The notes under the pieces were generated by a model that was given only the letters and a program-made list of their open reading frames with translations, searched no databases and was not told the DNA's origin. Positions 45,341-57,301 of a stretch of 64,000 bases of DNA are shown here, piece by piece. Both the position numbers and the translations under genes were made by a program. Position 1 is the stretch's first letter, and every line of letters begins with the position of its first letter. The DNA comes from Turritopsis dohrnii (Eukaryota > Cnidaria > Hydrozoa > Anthoathecata > Oceaniidae). Location of the stretch: NCBI GenBank assembly GCA_027922465.2, contig BQMF02000652.1, positions 1-64,000 on the forward strand, in the 5' to 3' direction.

Positions 45341-46935
45341 ACAAATTTCTATAAGTTGTTATTGAACTAACAGAGGGACCTGACTATAAAAATTTGGTAT
45401 CTCAAAACCATGACATCTCCGGCAAATGAGATTGGAGCAAAAAATGGAGCAATAACCAAGGGCTACCCTCTGCAATCGAAAAAAAAAAGATAACAATAAG
45501 TGTTAAAAAATTTATAACAATAAGATACTCATTTAATTTCACCAGGGTTTGGAATTTCAGTGTTTTTTAAGACTGTCGCTTATTTTTAATCGACGTGATT
45601 CCTGTTTGACATTAATCTGTGCAGAGAGAAGTTTGTTTTAGAACTTCTTATCATTATGAGAATCAAGGTCTGCATGAAATTTTGTGAAGTATACTGTAAG
45701 TTTTTTTTAACAGTTGGTAACATTTTTTGACTTTAATACCAACTTCTTTATTCGAAATCAGATTTTCGTTCAATTCAATTCTGCCGTACATGAAAGTCTT
45801 TTTTACATATAAAATTAATTTCATGTCTACCCAGGTACAAATGAGGCATTGATAAGTATTTGAATGATTTATCTTTAATTTCCATGATATTATAAAGATT
45901 TTATTGCATTAAGTTTCATTTCAATGATACTGGTCTATGCACTTAATTTTGAGGAGTACTATTTGCTTAATGTAATGTCTTATACTATTAAACACTGTCA
46001 CATTAGTTACCACTCAGAAATTGCTATTTTGACCTTCCTAGAGCAAAAATGTTTTTAGACTTTGTTTCACAGTCCAACATTTTTCAACTTTGCTGAACGC
46101 AATGGCCTCTTGTTTATAAGCATTTGCAAAAAAACATTTTTAAATAATTTTACTACTACTTTCAGCTTTGTAAATATTGTAATATATGTTGTAATATACT
46201 ATGATAAAAATTTTAATTCCACTCACACACAGTTGTATATTTTATTTTTAAAATGTATTTAATTTATGCAGTGCATATTTATGGTATAATAATAATCAAT
46301 TTCTTCTTACCAATTTTCTAGTTCAATTTTCAAAAACTAAAATTCAGCATAGAACATTTATATTTCAACAGAAACAGTACCGCCTAGCATTCACTTGCAT
46401 TTTCTAAAATTCTTGATTATCGTTCATTGAACTGAATTTTGAGAATAGGGAAAATTGTTTCACAACTTGCATTTTTCAAAAATTCTAAATTAATATGGAT
46501 TTTGGACGGACAAAAATATTGTCATGTTCCCAACTGGCACATTCGTTAAAAAGTCACTGCGAAAGAGTGCATTTTTATAGAAATACACACACTATTTCAA
46601 TAAAAATGCTCTTCGTCGCTGTGTTTTTTGACGATTTTACCCACTTTGTTTTTTTTAAACACATTTTCCGATCAACAGTATGTTTAGAATTTTGAGCTAG
46701 AAAATTGTCGCGAGTTTTTACGAGAATATAGTGTATTTCAAAATAATAGAACCAAGAATTGTAATCGCACTTATTGCAATGAATTTTTGTAAACTGGTGA
46801 TAAATTTCATATTAGTATAAGAAGCGATTTTTTTAGCTTTCCCAAAATGTAAATGTTTTAGAAAATGAGAAAACCGGAAAATTTATAACAACTGTTTTCA
46901 CAAAAATAGGATGCAGTGTGAATATATTTTATACT
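45341..46935. repeat. 3' flank of receptor unit C
   Basis: No supported gene. The first part matches unit B (32140-33000), and the last 360 bases (46574-46935) match 11041-11390, tying receptor unit C to the GPCR region that follows. Confidence 0.65.
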
Positions 46936-48158
46936 AGCATGTAGCTTTAGCTAAAAAATGCCCCCGCGCTCAAGCATTCCAATGTGTACACACAGCAAGC
47001 TATACATTGCAAGCTATACAACGGAAACAAAAACAAATTTTTGTCCGAAAACTCAAAAAAATTCAGATGAATGTTTTTGCAAGTCTTTACACAGAAACAA
47101 ATATATACATTTAAACTTTTGTTAACATTGTATAAACTAAACACAATAAAAACAAGAAGAATTGCGAGCATGATCATTTCGAAATGGGTGATCAGATTTG
47201 AAAACTCCTTGACGGATGGTCTTCACGGTTTTTCGCTTACGTTGTAATTGAGTTAAACTTTCCTTAGGATAACTTTTTTTTTTATTGATGCTAATATACC
47301 TTTCAAAAAGTGTAATAAAGGCTTAACAAGTAATATCAGAAAGTATTTGCTACAAACAAAAGAAATGTGTGAACTGAAACCATGGATACGTATTTTATAA
47401 TCAAAACAAGATTTGTTAAAGAAATTCTGTAAGAGCCAAAAGAAAAAAAATAAACTTTTTTTAAAAAAAAATCAAAGCAAAAAATCCATTAGAAATCTGC
47501 GTTTTAAACTTTGATTCAAAACAAAAAGTAGCCAATGTTTGTAAAAAAAAACAACAAAAAAATGTAAAAAGCTTTTACTGATCATGATCAAACACTAGTA
47601 TGATTAGGTTTGGCGCGAGGTGGACAGTTAAAATAGAAAAACACGAAGAAAGACAATTTGTAATATAGCTTTCTTGCATACACAGAAATCCAATTAAAAT
47701 CTTTGCCAAAAATTAGTGCGTTGAACAAAGTTTATTGAATGAAATATTTAGAGCTAAAACATATATATACAAAAATAAAATGTATGGTTGGCAAAATTTC
47801 AGATTTCAAGCTGTGCTTCAAAATCCTTGTCGTTCACTTCACTAAAACAACACAAAAGTAACACGAAAAATATCTAAGCAATTTTAGCATACGATCTTCC
47901 TAAATAACATAGTATAATACAATAATAAATTAGGAAAGAGATACGAAAAAACATTCTGTCTCTCCCACTTACAGTACCATGCTTTGAAACGGAAAAAAAG
48001 CAAAGTCAGCTAATAATTGCATTCCACCGTGTAACGTCAACACGAAAGTTGGAGGATGAAGATGATGATGATGATGATGAACAAAATCGGAAACTGACAT
48101 TCGCCTATCTCGTGAAACTACTATGCCTCCTTGCTCGCTTACGCTCGCTGCGGGGGCA
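46936..48158. other. 1.2-kb insertion relative to 11391
   Basis: The paralog at 11385-11400 is continuous ('aatatattttatataaatat'). Here 1.2 kb intervenes. Both ends carry GCCCCCGC in opposite orientation (46960-46967, and as GCGGGGGC at 48150-48157), suggesting a mobile element, but no target duplication or coding region was identified. A GAT triplet tract is at 48056-48078. Confidence 0.5.
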
Positions 48159-48409
48159 ATAAATGTAAATATAAATATATTTTACATGTAAATCTCCTCA
48201 GCTCATCGTAAATGTTTGCTAATGTATCAGAATAGTGAATAAACGCTTCTGCACAATAACAAATAGATTTCTTTTCCGACCCGACCCGTTCCGAGTAGGA
48301 AAAATACGCAATCATCATCCGGGGAGGCAATTTTCCAGGAGCGTGAGAATCGTCCTGCTACCATAGTTTTGACAATAACTTTGAATACTTTTGCAACATC
48401 TTTGATAAA

Positions 48410-49324
48410 CTACGTCTGATTAGGAGTATTTGGAGTTTCACTTGTTGGCAATACTGAATCAGTTTTCCATAATCTGAATATCCATAGTTTAACTTTTCGA
48501 TTCATCAACATCAACAAAATAGCGTTCAGGGTGGAATTTACATATGCCAACATTCCTCCCGTGTACGATATAAACATTACATAGCTATTACTTGGAAAGA
48601 TAGCAGCAGGAATGGCGGAGACGAAGATGGTGAGGTAACATATCAGAAATGTGGTACAAATATAACTTGCTAACTTTGACATGACTTTTTCACTTCGCGA
48701 AAACGGTACGTCGCTACTGGTTTCCCTACGGTATTTGCGTATGACGAAAATGCTTTTAACATAACAGATACAAAGAGTAACGAAAAAAATAATATCTACA
48801 ACCGTAGCAACAACCGAAGCATAAGCCAAGAAATGAAACAATCTTGCAACATAAACTAGGATTGACAAGGCAGTTGCTACCACTATATTCATCAACATCG
48901 CTAACCGGATTTTCGCCACACTCAGTACTTCCGAATACCGGTTCAAATAACGAATCCGGATGCAACGATCATAACCGATTAATACAACCGAATACCCGGA
49001 CAAGCGTGGAAATAAATTGGTGAAAAATTCAACTACTGAATGAAATTTGTAAAACGTTTGTTTGTAATAAATCCCATACACAAGAACTAAAAGCGGATTC
49101 GTCATCAATCCGACACAGACGTCATAAAAGCTTGACGTGGCCAGCAGCTGGAAAGCGATATTTGACGTCTGTTTGGTTTGCCATAGTGCGACAAGAGAGG
49201 TAAGGTTGAAAGATACGTTTGTGATGGTCAGCAAGATGTTCATTGTAGCCAGAAATAACCTCTGTTCGGATGATAACAAAACAACACTTGAAAAAAGATT
49301 GGTCAATTTGTCTCTCTGCTTCAT
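48410..49324 (-). CDS. Rhodopsin-like (class A) GPCR, 304 aa, single exon
   Basis: The first ATG is 49322-49324; a TGA lies in frame just upstream (49334-49336). Seven hydrophobic segments are evident: TM1 with the conserved Asn (TITNVSFN), TM2 (SSFYDVCVG, where the usual LAxxD is replaced), TM3 ending GYDRC (a DRY-like triad), TM4 and TM5, TM6 (FLICYLTIFVSAIPAA, with Pro), and TM7 (STLNAILLMLMNRK, a variant of NPxxY with Asn kept and Pro changed). The short amphipathic stretch after TM7 and a TPNQT end complete it. It probably couples to G proteins at the plasma membrane; the ligand cannot be told. It resembles intronless lineage-specific receptors of cnidarians. A 3' fragment exists at 11648-11977. 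Confidence 0.85.
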   Translation of the reverse strand: MKQRDKLTNLFSSVVLLSSEQRLFLATMNILLTITNVSFNLTSLVALWQTKQTSNIAFQLLATSSFYDVCVGLMTNPLLVLVYGIYYKQTFYKFHSVVEFFTNLFPRLSGYSVVLIGYDRCIRIRYLNRYSEVLSVAKIRLAMLMNIVVATALSILVYVARLFHFLAYASVVATVVDIIFFVTLCICYVKSIFVIRKYRRETSSDVPFSRSEKVMSKLASYICTTFLICYLTIFVSAIPAAIFPSNSYVMFISYTGGMLAYVNSTLNAILLMLMNRKVKLWIFRLWKTDSVLPTSETPNTPNQT

Positions 49325-49404
49325 TCTCACAATTCAAACCATTTTACTTGGGTAAATGTGATCAAATCATAACAGTACCTATAGATTAATAAAAGCAATG
49401 ATAA

Positions 49405-51547
49405 ACAAGATGCCCTATCGGGCAGAAGTATTCCTGCAGATGACTGGAAGACTTTCTAGAAAGATTTCAGAAAGAACTGATATTAGTTCACGCTTTAAAA
49501 AGATATGCATAATGCAGAATGATGTTGCGGTATTTTACATTTTACCTTTTAACAACGATAACAATTAAACTTTGTTGTCTCATATAAAACTTCAGTCTTG
49601 CTTCAATTTCGAGATTTTTTTAAAAAGGATTTAATTCAAAGTTGTATTCCCTAAAGAATCTTCAAGAAGTAATTACGGTAGCAGCGATAGCGAATACCGT
49701 ATTAAAACACCCGTGGACTCCAACTCCTACTACTCCTCCTCCTACTCCGGCCGAAATGGCAATTAGTCTGTGATTTAGAGACTGCGAGACTCTACTAATA
49801 ACGCAATGTAAGTTTTAATGAAGGAACACAGCCTTCGAATTTTGGAAGCTTTTCTGTAACAAACATTTAAAAGTAGATTGCGTTTTGTTTCAAAAGTACA
49901 ATCTGATATTTTGTAGCTTAATCCATGAAAGATTGAATACTTATCAAATAGCCCTACATAAAAGTGGGACTTTTAGTTCATTACGCTAACTGAAAATACT
50001 TGATATGTTGCTTTTCTTGACGGTAAAGCTTATCAGTTCAAAATTTCATATTACCTCAGTTGTTAGCTAACTATACACTATATGTTTCTGTATTAAGGCT
50101 TTCAAAGATCTAGTTCGAAAAGGCAGTTATTTGTTTGAATTCATTTTTGGTTTCATGAAATTATAATTAAAAACATATTTTTTTTTCGAAACGCGTGTTT
50201 TTTTTCTACACATAGTCTTACAAAACATTTTCTTATAAAAAAATCATATACAGCTCATATCACGCATGTATAATTCTTTTGTCTTTAATAAATTTATTTC
50301 TGGTGGTTTATGATTAGACCCTTTTTACACTAACTAATAATTTTAACAAATTTATCGTTTATGCCTGTTTTCCACCAGTAAAATATAAAAAAACACAAGC
50401 CTCAAAGAACTTTGTAGTAACTATTCACAACTTTAAGTAAAATTGCTGCTACCGTTTTGCGCCATCTGGCTCTTGTTAAGTAATAAAAAGTTTGTCGCGT
50501 CAAGAAAAGTCAGTGCTTAAGAAGTAATAACTTCGAATTCATTTAATTACATTCCCGAGAGCATCATAAAAGTTAAGAGACTTTGAAAAATTTTGCCGGA
50601 GATCAAGGTTAAAAAGGAACACCGTCAGTTTAAAAATCCATTAGAGAACACTCTTCCGTGGACGTTTCAAAATACTCCTTTTAAAACTATACAGTATGAA
50701 AATCTTTACGTTGTTTGTACCTGAACTACATAATAAAAACTTTTACTTGGCCTTGCGAAATAATAAAAATATCTGTGTTTCCTTTTTATCGTCAGCTTGA
50801 TAGTATACAAATTTTAGAATCATACAATATTTTAAATTCGACTAGTCAATAAAAAAAAGTGGTCATCTATTGATTAATAAAATGGGTATAAGCTGATGAG
50901 GAAGATGAGCTGTGCTTCAAGATTCCAGAGCTTTCTAAAAACAGGATAGCTTACCTAGGAACATGAAATAGAAAATTGTATTATATTTAGAAAAAGACTA
51001 ATAGAAACCTTACGCATTTTTTTAAATCGATGTAAGCATACCGTTTTTGTAGTCGTTCATATCTGATTTGAAGCATCGAAAACTGCTTATTTATCACGAA
51101 TAACTACTAAGAGTATTAGTTTCACGTAGATTATCAGTTTAGATCATAAATGTTCTTGATTCTTTTAAGTTTGACAGCCGTATAACCTCTTCTATATTCA
51201 TATATTCAACGAAGAAATTTTCTCAGATCTACGCGTGCTTCTTCGCTTCCATTTTTAAAACAACTACGGAAAACGTAAGAACGTTGCATAAGACTCACAT
51301 GAAACAACATTTCTACCTTGGCATCTGCGATTTAGCCATATGTTAATTATTCCTTTCACTAGAGCTTATATTTTACACTTTTACAGTCTTTTCAAGCAAA
51401 GTACTTGTACACAATGAATATAGTGTGAGTTTAGACTGTTAAATCATAAAAAGAATGTAAGTTGGGAACATTAATGATTTGAGTGGCTATTTCCCATCGA
51501 CAAAAATTGGTCTAGGTTTGGACAGTGAAAAAAAAAAAAAAAACAAA
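49405..51547. repeat. 2.14-kb tandem repeat, unit 1
   Basis: This starts 'acaagatgccctatcgggca' and ends in an A-run after 'ggtttggacagtg'. Unit 2 (51548-53684) follows head to tail at an offset of 2143 bases with only scattered differences. Each unit contains a CGGTAGCAGC-type repeat (49676-50454 in this one). It has no coding region. Confidence 0.9.
49676..50454 (+). repeat. CGGTAGCAGC-ended repeat, copy 2
   Basis: 779 bp with the same ends as copy 1. It contains the empty form of the foldback target site (single AAGCTTATC near 50028-50036). Confidence 0.75.
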
Positions 51548-53684
51548 ACAAGATGCCCTACCGGGCAGAAGTATTCCTGCAGATGACTGGAAGACTTTCT
51601 AAGAAGATATCAGAAAGAACTGATATTAGTTCACGCTTTAAAAAGATATGCATAATGCAGAATGATGTCGCGGTATTTTACATTTTACCTTTTAACAACG
51701 ATAACAATTAAACTTTGTTGTCTCATATAAAACTTCAGTCTTGCTTCAATTTAGAGATTTTTTAAAAAAGATTTTAATTCAAAGTTGCATTCCCTAAAGA
51801 ATCTTCAAGAAGTAATTACGGTAGCAGCGATAGCGAATACCGTATTAAAACACCCGCGGACTCCTACTCCTCCTACTCCTCCTCCTACTCCGGCCGAATT
51901 GGCAATTAGTCTGTGATTTAGAGTCTGCGAGACTCTACTTATAACGCAATGTAAGTTCAAATGAAAGAACGCAGCCTTCGAATTTTGGAAGCTTTTCTGT
52001 AACAAACATTTAAAAGTAGATTGCGTTTTGTTTCAAAAGTACATAATCTGATATTTTGTAGCTTAATCCATGAAAGAATGAATTCTTATCAAATAGCCCT
52101 ACATAAAAATGGGACTTTTAGTTCATTACGCTAACTGAAAATACTTGATATGTTGCTTTTCTTAACGGTAAAGCTTATCAGTTCAAAATTTCATATTACC
52201 TCAGTTGTTAGCTAACTATACACTATATGTTTCTGTATTAAGGCTTTCAAAGATCTAGTTCGAAAAGCCAGTTATTTGTTTGAATTCATTTTTGGTTTCA
52301 TGAAATTATAATTAAAAACATATTTTTTTTTTCGAAACGCGTGTTTTTTTTCTACACATAGTCTTACAAAAAATTTTCTTATAAAAAAATCATATACAGC
52401 TCATATCACGCATGTATAATTCTTTTGTCTTTAATAAATTAATTTCTGGTGGTTTATGATTAGACCCTTTTTACACTAACTAATAATTTTAACAAATTTA
52501 TCGTTTATGCCTGTTTTCCACCAGTGAAATATAAAAAAGCACAAGCCTCAAAGAACTTTGTAGTAACTTTTCATAACTTTAAGTAAAGTTGCTGCTACCG
52601 TTTTGCGCCATCTGGCTCTTGTTAAGTAATAAAAAGTTTGTCGCGTCAAGAAAAGTCAGTGCTTAAGAAGTAATAACTTCGAATACATTTAATTACATTC
52701 CCGAGAGCATCATAAACGTTAAGAGACTTTGAAAAATTTTGCCGGAGATCAAGCTTAAAATGGAACACCGTCAGTTTAAAAATCCATTAGAGAACACTCT
52801 TCCGTGGACGTTTCAAAATACTCCTTTTAAAACTATACAGTATGAAAATCTTTATGTTGTTTGTACCTGAACTTCATAATAAAAACTTTTACTTGGCCTT
52901 GCGAAATAATAAAAATATCTGTGTTTCCTTTTTATCGTCAGCTTGATAGTATACAAATTTTAGAATCATACAATATTTTCAATTCGACTAGTCAATTAAA
53001 AAAGTGGTCATCTATTGATTAATAAAATGAGTATAAGCTGATGAGGAAAATAAGCTGTGCTTCAAGATTCCAGAGCTTTATAAAAACAGGGTAGCTTATC
53101 TAGGAACATGAATTAAGAAATTGTATTACATTTAGAAAGACTAATAGAAACCTTACGCATTAAATCGATATAAACATACCCTATTGGTAGTCGTTCATAT
53201 CTGTTTTGAAGCATCGAGAACTGCTTATTTATCAAGAATGACTACTAAGAATATTAGTTTCACGTAGATTATCACCTTAGATCATAACTGTTCTTGATTC
53301 TTTTAAGTTTTACAGCCGTACTACAACCTCTTCTATATCCATATATTCAACAAAGAAACTTTCACAGATCTACGCATGCTTCTTCGCTTCCATTTTTAAA
53401 ACAACTACGGAAAACGTAAGAACGTTGCATAAGACTCACATGAAACAACATTTCTACCTTGGCATCTGCGATTTAGCCATATGTTAATTATTCCTTTCAC
53501 TAGAGCTTATATTTTACACTTTTAGAGTCTTTTCAAGCAAAGTACTTGTATACAATGAATATAGTGTGAGTTTAGACTGTTAAATCATAAAAAGAATGTA
53601 AGTTGGGAACATTAATGATTTGAGTGGCTATTTCCCATCGACAAAAATTGGTCTAGGTTTGGACAGTGAAAAAAAAACAAAAAA
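51548..53684. repeat. 2.14-kb tandem repeat, unit 2
   Basis: A head-to-tail copy of 49405-51547, 2137 bp. The high similarity shows a recent duplication or expansion. Confidence 0.9.
51819..52600 (+). repeat. CGGTAGCAGC-ended repeat, copy 3
   Basis: 782 bp, inside tandem unit 2, equivalent to 49676-50454. Confidence 0.75.
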
Positions 53685-55165
53685 ACAAGATGCCCTTGCA
53701 GTCATAAGGATTTCTGCAAAATCAGCTGAAGTATGAAAAAAGAAAGACTACGACATTCTTGAAATTTAAGAAAAGTTTAATCCGCAATATATATTTATTA
53801 AATTTCTGATCATGTACTCCCCAAAAATCTGGAAAAACATAATTGTCACTATGCAAAACTTATACCAATAAACATCAATAAACTTGATTATATCTGAATG
53901 ACATATGTTCTTTATTTTGTTGGTACGAAATGATATTAAGTATTCAGTGATCAATTCAGATAAGACAATGAGTATGCATGTAAGTCAATGTAAATGTTAT
54001 GAATTTAATATGTATTGTCAATCTTCCTAACAAAATTCCTAAGGACAAAAAGGAAAGCGTAGATTTTAATGATACGAAATACATCCATATACATACAAAA
54101 TCAACATACATAACTGAAACTTAAACTTAAAAACTTAGAAACTTAAAAAAACATTAAATTTTTAATTACGCATACACCCCAGGAAATTATAAAGCACAGC
54201 TGACACAATATGAAACTTACGTTAACTGCCAATAAACTTAATGAACAAAAGAACAATAAATTTAAATAGATGTTGTAAGATATCACAGTGATTACGTAAG
54301 TCTTTCAATATATACGGTCAATCTTCCTAATAACGAAAAGACTTCCCAAACAAAAAAAAGTAAACAAAGATTTGGATTATGTAAATATGTGATCCAAATC
54401 AGCAAACATAACTGAAAGCAGTTAAAATTTACACAGTCGAGATAAGTTTTCTATTTGCTATCGTAAATAGGAAGTCCCATTCCTAATAGGAAGTCCCATT
54501 CCTAATTAAGGGCATTGATAATAATACAGCCAAGAACCATACAAGTAAATATGCTAACATAGCTTAGAGAAATATCAAACATTAAAATGATGCAGGCAGA
54601 GGTTAGACAGATATTCTTGTTGTTGGAGCTGAAGAGGAAACTGAGCTGAGCTGTACGTATCCAGAACTTAAAAGACATTTCAGCCCACAGATGAAACAAA
54701 CGAGCTTTTGTATTTAGAAAAGCTTAAAAGAATACCAGACATTTTCAAAAAAAACAAAACCCTTTCCTTTCTGACACACTGTTTTTATAAAACATTGAGA
54801 ACTTGTTTTTAAAAAAGAATGAACACAGTAGAATCTTTGTAAGATAATCATAAATTTCTACCCTCTACTGTCGGTCTGGGAACTGTAAATCTATTCAACA
54901 TTGATCAATCAACTTTTGGAAGTTTCTTCGGTCACGCTGTAGTGTACCATTTTGTGAACGGCGTGCAAATGTAAGTCGAAAAATACCCGGATGATCACAT
55001 GGCGGAAATTCAAGCCAATAAACTAGCGCTATTAAAGTTAATTAGCACCCTTTCGTAATAGTGGCGCTTCATGCACCAATGAACTTTGAGACGGTGGCTG
55101 TATGAACCAATGAACTTCGAAATAAAAAAATCGCTGGGTTTGGACAGTAAGATGAAAAAAAAAAA
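53685..55165. repeat. Third 'acaagatgccct' repeat, diverged
   Basis: This opens with 'acaagatgccct' directly after tandem unit 2 and ends 'gggtttggacagtaagatg' plus an A-run at about 55165. Between these ends it resembles 2130-3350 more than the 2.14-kb units and lacks the CGGTAGCAGC insert. A 19-20 bp direct duplication ('aggaagtcccattccta') lies at about 54470-54505. Confidence 0.6.
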
Positions 55166-56632
55166 AAAAAAACTAAGAAAAACAACGACGAAAGTAAAGG
55201 CTTTCTTGCTTACGCAGAAATCCAAAAAACAAAAAAAAAAACACGAACGGTTTCAAAGTATTCCTTGCTTACGCAGGAATACAAAAAACACGAACGGTTT
55301 CAAAGTATTCCTTGCTTACGCAGGAATACAAAAAATGTTATTTTTACTGGAAAGAATCAAAAGAAAAGGAAAAGCAAAAGAAAAGCGTGCTTTAGGATAG
55401 ACTTTTCCTTCATTGAAGTTCGAAAATTTCAATTTTCAGAACAAGTTAAACTAGCTATAAAAATCACCTGCGGTGGATAGTTGCAAAACATCTGCGATGG
55501 AGGTTAAAATGACCTGACTTACGAGTCTATAGACGTACAAGTGCAAGTTTAAAAATCATGCAGTGGTGTTTTCTAGACTTCTCAAACACTAGGAAAAAAA
55601 TTCTGCCATCACCAATCGAAACTTACGTTTAGTTTTCAAATATATTAAACATGAAAAACGAACCCCCAAAAAACGGACGATTTCACAATCGAGTTTGATT
55701 GGTTGATTAACGTATTTGATTTTCTCATTACTAGAATAAAGAAAAAAATCATCGAAAATGTCTACCAGATGTTGAATGGTTTTCTACAGACTACAGGTTT
55801 ATAAACAGATATCCAGTGGGCAAATAGTGTTGAAACATCTCTGGGAAGGAGTGCATTTCTGAAGAAATATACACACAGTATTTCAACAAAATGCTCTTCG
55901 TCGCAGTGACTCTTTTGACGATTTTGATATTGAGTTACTATGGGGCATTCAATTTGATATTTGTCGAGATTGAAAGTTTTTCGCTTAGGACTACTTAAAC
56001 ACGATGCTTGTAGTAGTATATCGGGTTTACGATTGCATTAAGTCGGGTTTATCGGTTTAGCTATGAGTCAGGTCGTAAATTCTCCAATTAAAACTGGAAC
56101 AAAACTATGAGCACATAAAACCCGATGCACACCTATACTACTTGGTGTGGGACCAAGGACAGAATTTTAACCTGCGTAAAAACTTCAAAAGCCTAAATAA
56201 CTATACTGGCTAATGGTTTTTCGAGATTTCCTGAAAGTTTCGAAAGGTGGGATCACCTCTTGCAAAATATAGACGTTATGTGAATATTTTGTCTGCCGTC
56301 AAAGATTTTCTCTGATTTCCTTGAAAATCAATGTTATGGAAAAATGACTTTTAATTATGTCAAACACGAGAAATGAAGAACTTTCTTCTGTACAACTATA
56401 TTCAAATATTTCATTTTTTGTAAAAATACTACAATTTCTCTTCGACTATCATACAAATCCACAGAAAGATTTTCTACGTCAAAAACAGAACATATATATA
56501 CAGATTATAAAGCTTTCTACGAGTTGAATCATGGGTAACATTTATCAGTAGTCTAAGCAAGAGCAAAACGACGTGGTAACGACCTTGGTCACACGAACTA
56601 TGTGAAACTTTAATTACTTTCAAATACATAGC

Positions 56633-56682
<50 letters not shown>

Positions 56683-57301
56683 CTTGTGAAACTTTAATTA
56701 CTTTCAAATACATAGCGTATATATATATATATATATATACATACATGAGAAATTCATTTGTTTAAAAATTTCCCGCTTCATCAATGGCGTTAGGTTGGAG
56801 AGCTTGTCACAAAACACAAATAAAAATCCTCATTCTGCAAAATATGTATCTTACTTAGACGGGAACAAGTTTCATCTAGTGTCCATAGCAACGTCGCTGA
56901 TTTTATTGACAGCTTATAGACCACACTTTCACGGTGACAAAGTGACCAGCTCATTGCAACATAACCATTCCGAAGCAGATAAAATAAACCCGGTAGTAAT
57001 ACCTGGACAAATTTAACTCCCTTCCAACTTCTGCTTGCTTTAAAAACATTTGAGGTGTGTCAATTTTAATAAAGTCGAACATTTTCCGCTAAAGGATGAA
57101 ATAATTTTTTTTAGCGTGGTCCAAAGCAATGCTTGTGTTATTGTTCGATGCTTGGTGAAAATATTGTCGAAAAAGGATATAATGATCAAAGATGAACTAA
57201 AAATATGTCAAATTTTATTTACAAACGCATCCTCTAGAATGCAAAAATGTTTGGAAAATAAACACGGAATGATGTGTAATTATTAAAAAGATAGAAAGCA
57301 G
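55166..57301. other. 3' flank of the PP2A subunit gene
   Basis: No supported gene. Tandem copies of a roughly 50-bp motif containing 'ttccttgcttacgcaggaat' lie at 55195-55335. From 55598 onward the sequence pairs with 11978-13553. A low-complexity AT tract is annotated separately. Confidence 0.65.
56590..56745. repeat. (AT)n tracts within a ~75-bp local duplication
   Basis: Two AT dinucleotide tracts (56634-56678 and 56718-56738) each follow 'ttactttcaaatacatagcg', so the flank and tract were duplicated together. The paralog near 12960-13000 has only a short AT run. Confidence 0.85.

Noticed and set aside
55086..55400. Lys-rich + strand frame
   Set aside because: Reads across poly-A and tandem repeats.
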